DNA of 47,094 bases, from the NCBI GenBank assembly GCA_029007645.1, contig JAQXIE010000055.1, forward strand, positions 1 to 47,094, in the 5' to 3' direction. The stretch comes from Bacteroidales bacterium. Lineage in GTDB: Bacteria; Bacteroidota; Bacteroidia; Bacteroidales; Muribaculaceae. The stretch's first letter is position 1. Each line of letters opens with the position of its first letter. Shown one piece after another: positions 39,890 to 47,094 of the stretch. The position numbers were made by a program, and so were the translations under genes. Under the pieces are notes generated by a model. It was given only the letters and a program-made list of their open reading frames with translations, was not told the DNA's origin and ran no database searches.

Positions 39890-42682
39890 ATGCGGATCAA
39901 ACTAATACTTCTTACGCTGCTGGTCACCGCGCTGTCGGGGCTGGCCGCCACCGGAGTCCGAGGCACCTTGGTCGACGCCAAGACGGGCGCGCCCGTCGGC
40001 AACGCCAATGTCCTAATAAGCGACCAGGGGATTTTCGTCACGAGTTCCTCGGATGGAACCTTCGTAATATCGAATGCCCAGACAGGCCGCGACGTGCTCG
40101 AGGTGATCGCCTCGGGCTACAACGACTCCTACACCGATATCGACATCGTGGACGGAATCGTACGCGATCTGGGAGAAATAAAACTGGATCCTTCGGGTCT
40201 CGACGCCCCGTCGCAGGATTCCGACAATATGCTCTTCAACGAGGACGAGCTGCTTGACGACGAGGGGCTCAATCAGTCTGTGGGCACGATCCAGGGCGCC
40301 ACGGACGATGTCTATTACCAGGCACAGAGCTTCAAGTTCCAGCCGGTACGTTTCCGTTTCCGTGGACTGGACCAGCAATGGAGCGCCGGCTACATCAACG
40401 GCATGAAATTCAACGACGCGATGCGTGGCCTGTTCAACTATTCGCAGTTGGGCGGCATGACGTCGAGTGCGTTCAGGAGCCGTTCCACCGACATCGGTCT
40501 GGCACCGTCGGCCTATGGCTTCGGCGGCGTGGGCGGATCGAGCAACTACACCACCTATGCATCGGAATACGCGCCCGGCTGGCGCGGCAATCTGTCGTAC
40601 ACCAACTCCAACTACATGCTGCGCGCCATGCTGCAGTACTCCACGGGCCTGAACAAACATGGCTGGGCCTTCTCGATGGCCCTGATCGGACGCTGGGCCC
40701 CCGAGGGCGTCATCGAAGGCACATTCTACAATTCCTTCGGATATTTCCTGTCGCTGCAGAAGGTATTCAACGACAAGCACAGTCTGAACATTTCGACATG
40801 GGGAGCGCCCACACAGCGCGCCACCAACGCCGCTGCCACACAGGAAGCCTACGATCTGGCCGGCTCCAATCTCTATAACCCCTCGTGGGGCTATCTCGAC
40901 GGCAAGAAGAAGAGCAGCCGAATCGTCGAGAGCTTCGACCCCTCGGTGACACTGAACTGGATATGGAAACCGCGCATGGGCGTGCAGCTCAACACAGGAG
41001 CCGCCTTCCGCGCTTCCTTCTATTCGAGCTCGGCGCTGAACTGGTACATGGCACCCGACCCGCGTCCGGACTATTACCGCAACCTTCCCTCCTACTTCAA
41101 ACCGACTGCCGACCGCGATCTGGATCCCGACCTTTATGCCGCCCAGCTCGCCCAGCAGCAGTATGTGGCCGACTGGTGGGGCGGCGAGAAAGCGCACCGT
41201 CAGCTCAACTGGGACATGATGTACCAGACCAACCTGATGAACCGCCAGCAATATGACCGCGACCCGAGCCTGCTCGGTCAGTCAACCTATATTCTGGAGA
41301 ACCGCCACAGCAACTTCATGGAGGGGATGTTCAACACCACCCTCGACATGCGTCTGTCCGACTGGCTCACCACACAGATGGGCCTGCATTACAACTACAC
41401 CAATGCGCATTACTACAAGACCATCCGCAACCTGCTGGGCGGCGAGTACTGGCGCGATGTCGACAACTTCTCCGAGCGTGACTTCGCCGGCAACCCCGAC
41501 ATCATGCAGAACGACCTCCGCAATCCGAACCGCAAGGTCTATGAGGGCGACACCTTCGGCTACGACTACAATATCCACAACAACAACGGAGGTCTGTGGA
41601 TCCAGACGCAGTCGAACACCCGCCACTGGAACATGAATGTGGGCATGAGCCTCGACATGGTGGAATTCCAGCGCGAGGGCCAGATGCTGAACGGCCGCGC
41701 CGAGAACGAGGGAAAGCAGTCGCTGGGCTACGGCCAGAAACATATCTTCGTAGTGGGAGCCGCGAAGTTCGGCGCCACCTACAAGCTTGACGGCCGCAAC
41801 TACTTCACCGTCCATGTGGGCGGAGGTAACCGCGCTCCGCTGCCCTACGACGCCTACATCTCGCCGCGCACCAAGGACGAGGCCGTCCGCGACCTGCGCA
41901 CCGAGAAGTACCTCAGCGCCGACATCTCCTACACCTGGAACTACAACCGCTTCCGCGGCAGCATCACCGGATTCTACATGCGCACATGGGACACGATGAA
42001 GAAAACGGCCTTCTACGACTACGAGCTTTCGTCGTTCGTCAACTACGTGATCTCCGGCATGCAGACCGAATACAAAGGCGTCGAGCTGGGTATGGAATTC
42101 AAGATCCTCTCCAACCTGAGCATCACGGCCGCCGGCACCTTCTCGCGCTATCAGTACAAGAACAACCCGATGGGTGTGCGCAGCTACGAAAACGGTACCA
42201 AGGAAGACGTGATGCGCCGCGTCTACTACAAGAACTACCATATCGGCGGCACTCCGCAGCAGGTCTACTCCGTCGGCGTCAACTACAATATCAAGAACTG
42301 GTTCTTTGAAGTCAACGGACAGTGGTTCGGCGACAACTGGTTCGACATCTCGCCCGCACGTCACGAGGAGATGCCGGGACTCTGGAAGTTCTGCACCTCC
42401 GAGGAGCAGTTCCGCCAGAAGCAGGCAGAAATCGCCAACCAGGAGAAGCTCAACAACGCATGGGTGATGAACCTTTCGATCGGCAAGGTGATCTACACCA
42501 AATTCGGATCGGTCAACTTCAACCTGAGCGTCAACAACCTTCTCAACAACCGCAAGATACAGACGGGCGGCTGGCAGGAAGGCAAGTTCGACTACACGGA
42601 CTACAACGTCAACAAATTCCCCAACAAAATCTGGTACGCGCAGGGCATCCGCGTGTTCTTCAACGTCGGCATCAGATTCTAA
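39890..42682 (+). CDS. TonB-dependent receptor of the putative DNA-scavenging cluster
   Basis: The 930-residue protein has a signal peptide (MRIKLILLTLLVTALSGLAA). A carboxypeptidase regulatory-like barrel (about 20-105, VRGTLVDAKTGAPVGNANVL) and a plug (about 130-230, RFRFRGLDQQWSAGYINGMK) are followed by a long beta-barrel that ends IRVFFNVGIRF with a terminal Phe. It is not a SusC-type receptor: no SusD gene follows, and the SusC hallmark segments are missing. TonB-dependent receptors move bulky solutes across the outer membrane. Two OB-fold-type lipoproteins and an endonuclease follow within 3-13 bp gaps, so DNA fragments or nucleotides are the inferred cargo. Confidence 0.9.
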   Translation: MRIKLILLTLLVTALSGLAATGVRGTLVDAKTGAPVGNANVLISDQGIFVTSSSDGTFVISNAQTGRDVLEVIASGYNDSYTDIDIVDGIVRDLGEIKLDPSGLDAPSQDSDNMLFNEDELLDDEGLNQSVGTIQGATDDVYYQAQSFKFQPVRFRFRGLDQQWSAGYINGMKFNDAMRGLFNYSQLGGMTSSAFRSRSTDIGLAPSAYGFGGVGGSSNYTTYASEYAPGWRGNLSYTNSNYMLRAMLQYSTGLNKHGWAFSMALIGRWAPEGVIEGTFYNSFGYFLSLQKVFNDKHSLNISTWGAPTQRATNAAATQEAYDLAGSNLYNPSWGYLDGKKKSSRIVESFDPSVTLNWIWKPRMGVQLNTGAAFRASFYSSSALNWYMAPDPRPDYYRNLPSYFKPTADRDLDPDLYAAQLAQQQYVADWWGGEKAHRQLNWDMMYQTNLMNRQQYDRDPSLLGQSTYILENRHSNFMEGMFNTTLDMRLSDWLTTQMGLHYNYTNAHYYKTIRNLLGGEYWRDVDNFSERDFAGNPDIMQNDLRNPNRKVYEGDTFGYDYNIHNNNGGLWIQTQSNTRHWNMNVGMSLDMVEFQREGQMLNGRAENEGKQSLGYGQKHIFVVGAAKFGATYKLDGRNYFTVHVGGGNRAPLPYDAYISPRTKDEAVRDLRTEKYLSADISYTWNYNRFRGSITGFYMRTWDTMKKTAFYDYELSSFVNYVISGMQTEYKGVELGMEFKILSNLSITAAGTFSRYQYKNNPMGVRSYENGTKEDVMRRVYYKNYHIGGTPQQVYSVGVNYNIKNWFFEVNGQWFGDNWFDISPARHEEMPGLWKFCTSEEQFRQKQAEIANQEKLNNAWVMNLSIGKVIYTKFGSVNFNLSVNNLLNNRKIQTGGWQEGKFDYTDYNVNKFPNKIWYAQGIRVFFNVGIRF

Positions 42683-42685
42683 ATC

Positions 42686-44233
42686 ATGAGCAAGATGAAA
42701 AAGACCTATAAATTACTCTATAGTTTGATATTTGCGCTGGGACTTGGTGTTGTGTCGTGCAACGACGACCTGGCGATGCCGCCGGTACCGGTACCCGAAG
42801 CGGGCGAGACCGGTATCGGCACATGGGACAACCCGATGACTGCGGCGCAGGTGCTGTCGGGCTTTGTGAACGACTCGATAGCTCAGCCGTGGGCCACGGG
42901 CTACATCGTGGGCTACTGCAACACGGCTGTAAGCAACACGATGTCGGCGGCTTCGGCAGTGCTTGATCCCAACGGCTGCACGGTAGCCACCAACATCCTG
43001 ATATCATACAAGAATCCGCTTGACGAAGCCCAGCGGGCTACGCTGACGTGGGAAGACTGCGCCACCGTACAGTTGCCGAGCGGGCCTGTGCGCAACGCAC
43101 TGAACCTGTCGGACAACCCCGACCGCTTCGGCGAGCTGGTGACCCTGCGGGGCACTACCGGCTCGAAATACTGCGGCGCCTACGGTATCCGCTCCGTCAG
43201 CGACTACGTCTGGGGCGACAAGGGTAAGGAATCGACCGAACCGGAAATCGCACCCGTACCCTACTTATGGCAGGGCTGGGACACGAGCTCCGATTTCAAT
43301 ACCTACCGTCAGGAGGGCTGGCAGATCCGCACTGTCTCGGGCAGCGTGCTGGGATGGGGCATAGCCACGAACAACAACCAGAATTACATCGTGGCCACGG
43401 CCTACAGTGCCCCGGCCAACGAAGGCCCCTACGAGGACTGGCTGGTGAGTCCGGCAGTCAATGTCGACAACAGCGTGTCGAAGACCTTTACGTTCACGAT
43501 GCGTTCGGGCTACAAAGGCGACGACTCCACCATGGAGGTCTGGCTGATGAAGGATAACGAGCCGGTACAGCAGCTTCAGGCCAATATACCGGAGGCACCG
43601 GCCGACGGCTACAGCGAATGGGCAACCACGACAATCGACCTGTCGTCGCTGAGCGGCGTCATCAAGGTGGCCTGGCGCTACCGCACCGAGCATGGCGGCA
43701 ACAACTGCACGGCCTATTGCCTGGACAACATCAACATCGGCGGTGCTCCCGAGGTGATTTACGCCGGACTTGACGGCAGCGCGGCCAGCATCAACTGGAC
43801 ATACGAGAATATCAATCTCGGCGGACTCAGCACCATCTGGAGCTGGACCGAGCGCAACGGTGGTCATTATCTGTACGGCACCGCTTACTCCGGCGGCTCG
43901 CGCGAGGCTCTGGCCTACGCCGTGTCGCCCGTAATCGACCTCACGGGCATGACCCGCATCCGCGCCCAGTTCGAACACGCCGCCAACTACCAGCGCAACA
44001 TCAAGCAGCTCTGCGGTTTCGTGGTGCGCATAGCGGGCGAGTCCGAATGGACCCAGCTTCCGATCCCCAACTGGCCTGCCTCCGGAAACTGGGACTTCGC
44101 CAAATCGGGCGAAATCGACCTCTCCGCTTTCGAAGGCAAACAGATCCAGGTTGGTTTCAAATACGCTTCCACGGCACAGAACGCCGACTCCTGGGAGATT
44201 CGCAATTTCCAGATTACCGGAAAGTCTAAATAA
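42686..44233 (+). CDS. DUF6359 surface lipoprotein with choice-of-anchor-type domains
   Basis: The 515-residue protein starts 3 bp after the receptor stop; an ATG at 42695 (MKKTYKLLYS) may be the true start. The lipoprotein signal has lipobox VVSC followed by NDDLA; acidic residues just after the cysteine are typical of surface-exported Bacteroidetes lipoproteins. DUF6359, an OB-fold-like domain, spans about 35-175 (GTWDNPMTAAQVLSGFVNDS, WATGYIVGYC, LPSGPVRNALNLSDNPDRFG). A choice-of-anchor J-like beta-sandwich follows (about 185-350, GWDTSSDFNTYRQEGW), then a C-terminal domain (about 355-515) that is paralogous to the end of the next protein. Binding of nucleic acid is inferred from the OB-like fold and context. 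Confidence 0.85.
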   Translation: MSKMKKTYKLLYSLIFALGLGVVSCNDDLAMPPVPVPEAGETGIGTWDNPMTAAQVLSGFVNDSIAQPWATGYIVGYCNTAVSNTMSAASAVLDPNGCTVATNILISYKNPLDEAQRATLTWEDCATVQLPSGPVRNALNLSDNPDRFGELVTLRGTTGSKYCGAYGIRSVSDYVWGDKGKESTEPEIAPVPYLWQGWDTSSDFNTYRQEGWQIRTVSGSVLGWGIATNNNQNYIVATAYSAPANEGPYEDWLVSPAVNVDNSVSKTFTFTMRSGYKGDDSTMEVWLMKDNEPVQQLQANIPEAPADGYSEWATTTIDLSSLSGVIKVAWRYRTEHGGNNCTAYCLDNINIGGAPEVIYAGLDGSAASINWTYENINLGGLSTIWSWTERNGGHYLYGTAYSGGSREALAYAVSPVIDLTGMTRIRAQFEHAANYQRNIKQLCGFVVRIAGESEWTQLPIPNWPASGNWDFAKSGEIDLSAFEGKQIQVGFKYASTAQNADSWEIRNFQITGKSK

Positions 44234-44241
44234 ACAGAAAG

Positions 44242-45999
44242 ATGAAAACGCACAATATACTCATTCTTGGTGCCGGGATACTGGCCATGGCGACGGGCCT
44301 CTGGTCCTGCCAGGCCGACATGGACACTCCGGAGCTGGTTGTGCCTCAGGCCACAATCAAGGCAAACACCACTATCCTCGAACTTAAGGAGGCCTATCAG
44401 GGCCGGACGGTACTGCTGGGCGACAAGGACGCCGACGGCACCCACTACATAATCCACGGACGTGTCGTATCGTCGGACGCCACCGGAAATATCTACAAGT
44501 CGCTGGTGATCCAGGACGAGACCGCAGCACTGACGTTCAGCATCAACCAGGGCAGCATGTATACGGAGTACAGGCTGGGCCAGGATGTTGTGGTGGACAT
44601 GACGGGGCTCTACCTGGGCTACTACCGCGGGCTGCAGCAGGTGGGCTCGCCGGGCGACCCCTATGACGGAGAGCCGCAGTTAGGCTTCATGGCCTACAAC
44701 TACTGGCAGCAGCATGCGCAGAAGAACGGCATGCCTGTCCCCGACACGGAGCTGGTCAGCAACGATCCGGCCACATGGCCGTCGGAAACGCCCTACTGCA
44801 TAGTGGAGCGCATACCAATCTCGCAGGGCAACCTGCCGCTGATGCAGAGTCAGCTCGTGGAGCTGCGCGACGTGCACTTCGTGGGTGGCGGCGAGCTCAC
44901 CTACGCCCCCTATCAGGAAACCGTTTCGCGTTATCTTAAGAACGAAGCCGGCGACTCCATCGCCGTGCGCATGTCGGGCTACAGCAATTTCTACAACCAG
45001 ACACTGCCCAAGGGCACAGGATCCGTGCGCGGTATCCTCGGATATTACGGCGATTCCTGGCAGCTCACCATCCGCGGTCTGGACGACGTGATGATCGACG
45101 ACCTCGGCTCGAAGGATAAACCCTTCACCATAGCGCAGGCTCAGGATCCCTCGAGCCAGCACCGCACCGGATGGGTCAGCGGATATATCGTCGGCTCGGT
45201 CAAGGCCGGTGTGAACAACGTCACCTCCAACAGCGACGTTATATTCGGCGCCGACGCCGAGATGGACAACACCATCCTGATTGCCGACGCCGCCGACTGC
45301 ACCGACTGGAGCAAGTGTCTGCTCGTGGAGCTGCCTCAAGGCTCTATGCTGAGACAATACGCCAACCTGGCCGACAATCCCGAAGTCTATAAGAAACGCA
45401 TCAACGTGCTTGGCGAAATCAGCACGGCGATGGCCATGACCGCCCTCACCGACTGCCCGGGCACCATGACCGACTTCGAGCTCGAAGGCCTGGAAGTCAA
45501 GCCCGAAAAAGAATTCAGCCAGATCTACAGCGGGCTCGACCCCGCGGCCACAAGCTGCGACTGGACGTTCGAAAACGTCTCGCTGGGCCAGGGCATCAGC
45601 GGTGTATGGAGCTGGCGCGAATTCAACGGCAATCATTACCTCTACGCCAACTCCTTCACCGGCGGCTCGGCCCGCGCGTCGAAGGCCTACGCCGTGTCGC
45701 CCGTAATCGACCTCACGGATATGACCGAAGCGAAGGTGTCGTTCAGCCACGCGGCCAAGTACCAGAACAACATCAAGGAGATGTGCGCTCTGGCCGTCCG
45801 CGAAGAGGGTTCCGACACCTGGGAACAGTTCGCAATTCCCACATGGCCGACAGCCGACAGCTGGACATTCACCAGCTCCGGCGATATAAACATCAGCAAA
45901 TACGCCGGCAAGAAAGTGCAGATCGGATTCAAATATGAATCCACCGACTCGGCGGCCGACGCCTGGGAGGTCAACTCGGTATCAGTAATGGCAAGATAA
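44242..45999 (+). CDS. DUF5689 + DUF6359 surface lipoprotein
   Basis: The 585-residue protein has a lipoprotein signal (lipobox WSC) followed by QADMD, which fits a known Bacteroidetes surface-export pattern (Q-A then acidic). DUF5689 (about 45-285, THYIIHGRVVSSDATGNIYK, LVIQDETAALTFSI) resembles nucleic-acid-binding OB folds. DUF6359 follows (about 288-420, KDKPFTIAQAQDPSSQHRTG, WVSGYIVGSV). The C-terminal beta-sandwich (about 430-585) closely parallels the preceding protein (LYANSFTGGSARASKAYAVS, PVIDLTDMTEAKVSFSHAAK). DUF5689 proteins often sit beside secreted nucleases and TonB receptors, so a DNA-capturing role is plausible. It begins 8 bp after the DUF6359 gene and ends 13 bp before the endonuclease gene. 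Confidence 0.86.
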   Translation: MKTHNILILGAGILAMATGLWSCQADMDTPELVVPQATIKANTTILELKEAYQGRTVLLGDKDADGTHYIIHGRVVSSDATGNIYKSLVIQDETAALTFSINQGSMYTEYRLGQDVVVDMTGLYLGYYRGLQQVGSPGDPYDGEPQLGFMAYNYWQQHAQKNGMPVPDTELVSNDPATWPSETPYCIVERIPISQGNLPLMQSQLVELRDVHFVGGGELTYAPYQETVSRYLKNEAGDSIAVRMSGYSNFYNQTLPKGTGSVRGILGYYGDSWQLTIRGLDDVMIDDLGSKDKPFTIAQAQDPSSQHRTGWVSGYIVGSVKAGVNNVTSNSDVIFGADAEMDNTILIADAADCTDWSKCLLVELPQGSMLRQYANLADNPEVYKKRINVLGEISTAMAMTALTDCPGTMTDFELEGLEVKPEKEFSQIYSGLDPAATSCDWTFENVSLGQGISGVWSWREFNGNHYLYANSFTGGSARASKAYAVSPVIDLTDMTEAKVSFSHAAKYQNNIKEMCALAVREEGSDTWEQFAIPTWPTADSWTFTSSGDINISKYAGKKVQIGFKYESTDSAADAWEVNSVSVMAR

Positions 46000-46012
46000 C
46001 ACCCCTGTCTCT

Positions 46013-47094
46013 ATGAAGAAGTTAATATTCATACTGGCACTGGTGTTCTCGGTCACCGCGTCGTACGCCGGCTTCAAGCCCGGCTACTACGACCGTCTGG
46101 ACGGCAAGAAACGCGAGACGCTCAAGGCTGCGGTCAAGGAATGCGTCAGCACGCACAAGCAGCTGAATTATTATGAGCTGCCCGATTACTGGATCACTAC
46201 CGATATCTATCCCGAGCTGGTCGACGGACTGAAGCGGTGGTGGGACATGTACTCCGACGAGATGTACCTGATCCAGCGCGGCCAGTCCGGACGACAGAGT
46301 TTCTCGAGCTACGGCATGCAGCGCGAGCACTCGGTGCCTAAATCCTGGTGGAAGAAAGGAAACTCGGTTGATTACACTCCGGCCTACAGCGACATGTGGA
46401 ACCTCTACCCGAGCAATGGGGCGGCCAACCAGGCCAAGCTGAACTATCCGTTCGGGCCGACGTCGTCGACCACATTCGACAACGGCGTAAGCAAGGTGGG
46501 AGCTCCCAAGAACGGTTACGGAGGTGGAGCCAGCCGAGTTTTCGAACCCGCCGACGAATACAAGGGAGACTTTGCCCGCACCATGTTCTACATGGCCTGC
46601 GTCTACGACGACATCAATTGGGTGATCAACTACATGTACCGGGCCGAGTCCTATCCGACGCTGACGCAATGGGCATGCAATATGCTTCTGCAGTGGGCAC
46701 GCCAGGACCCGGTGAGCCAGAAGGAGATAGACCGCAACAACCTGGTTGAGCAATGCCAGGGGAACCGCAACCCGTTTGTCGACTTCCCTGAGCTGGCCGA
46801 ATATGTCTGGGGTCTGCGCACCACGGAGGTATTCAAACTGAGCGAGCAAGAGGGATCGGATCCGACGCCTCCGATCACGGGCGATCCGACGCTGACGCAA
46901 CCCGTCAACGGCGAGGCTCTGGACTTCGGTACGGTGGCCGTGAACCACTCGCAGACGCGCGTGCTTCAGATCCGCGGCGCCAATTTCACCGAGCCGCTGT
47001 CGCTGCGCGTACTGGGCACCGACAAGGATCTGTTCAAACCGGAGGTGGCTTCGATCCCCGCATCGACGCTCAACGCCAACGGCGGCTACCTGCT
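46013..47094 (+). CDS. Secreted endonuclease I (NucM-like), 3' end cut by window
   Basis: At least 360 codons are visible and no stop is reached. A signal peptide (MKKLIFILALVFSVTASYAG) is followed by the endonuclease I domain. Its beta-beta-alpha-metal motif is SYGMQREHSVPKSWW with His106, and DMWNLYPSNGAANQAKLNYP (128-147) supplies metal and substrate residues; GDFARTMFYM follows. Such enzymes cut DNA non-specifically. After about residue 280 a linker (DPTPPITGDPTLTQPVNGEA) leads into a choice-of-anchor/HYDIN-like beta domain (LDFGTVAVNHSQTRVLQIRG). The missing end may carry a sorting tail. It is the last gene seen in the deoC-TonB receptor cluster. Confidence 0.92.
   Translation, partial: MKKLIFILALVFSVTASYAGFKPGYYDRLDGKKRETLKAAVKECVSTHKQLNYYELPDYWITTDIYPELVDGLKRWWDMYSDEMYLIQRGQSGRQSFSSYGMQREHSVPKSWWKKGNSVDYTPAYSDMWNLYPSNGAANQAKLNYPFGPTSSTTFDNGVSKVGAPKNGYGGGASRVFEPADEYKGDFARTMFYMACVYDDINWVINYMYRAESYPTLTQWACNMLLQWARQDPVSQKEIDRNNLVEQCQGNRNPFVDFPELAEYVWGLRTTEVFKLSEQEGSDPTPPITGDPTLTQPVNGEALDFGTVAVNHSQTRVLQIRGANFTEPLSLRVLGTDKDLFKPEVASIPASTLNANGGYL

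Overview
The window looks like a chromosomal segment of a G+C-rich gut Bacteroidales, most likely Muribaculaceae-like. The reasons are: promoters of the Bacteroidetes type (TTTG, 19-21 bp, TAnnTTTG), a SusC/SusD pair, DUF4254, DUF5715, DUF5689 and DUF6359 families, lipoproteins with Bacteroidetes-style signals, and several secreted proteins that end in type IX-secretion-like C-terminal tails. The genus is an inference from gene content; no rRNA is present.

Layout. 1-3855 (minus): translation and topology genes nusA (cut by the left edge), rimP and topA. 4035-4506: a palindromic intergenic repeat. 4640-7540: a two-gene operon with a uridine-kinase-like nucleoside kinase and the Mg2+ transporter MgtE. 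7590-8323: a second copy of the intergenic repeat, with a 248-bp nested hairpin inserted in its middle. 8429-10765: tRNA-Ser(GCT), an AT-richer accessory insert carrying an RloA/RloB (AbiL-like) ATPase + TOPRIM defence pair, and a 47-codon remnant of a mobile-element replication gene. 10951-11118: a third (half) copy of the repeat. 11201-12918: prfB convergent with a DUF4254 gene. 13056-17068: a secreted M6 metalloprotease coupled to a CotH-kinase protein. 17069-21535 (minus): rsmA, a 51-residue lipoprotein, two tandem FKBP peptidyl-prolyl isomerases, an M15-like DUF5715 protein and a DUF1846 protein. 21762-25049: a 1095-residue protein with a C-terminal Schlafen/AlbA_2 domain and no recognisable N-terminal part. 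25126-28399 (minus): a YebC/PmpR protein and pheT.

28712-36256 is a compact polysaccharide-utilisation locus: SusC, SusD, a secreted putative binding protein, and a GH128-like glycosidase, which together suggest use of a beta-1,3-glucan. 36322-37775 holds a REP-associated tyrosine (HUH/Y1) transposase with an unusual C-terminal extension. It is bracketed by matching REP-like hairpins and by G+C-rich minisatellites.

37893-47094 is a tightly spaced six-gene cluster: deoC, a secreted endonuclease/exonuclease/phosphatase protein, a TonB-dependent receptor, a DUF6359 lipoprotein, a DUF5689+DUF6359 lipoprotein, and a secreted endonuclease I (cut by the right edge). I read it as a candidate extracellular DNA scavenging system: surface cleavage, capture by OB-fold-like lipoproteins, TonB-driven import, and deoxyribose-5-phosphate breakdown. 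Together with the palindromic repeat family and the Schlafen-tailed protein, this is the most interesting material in the window.
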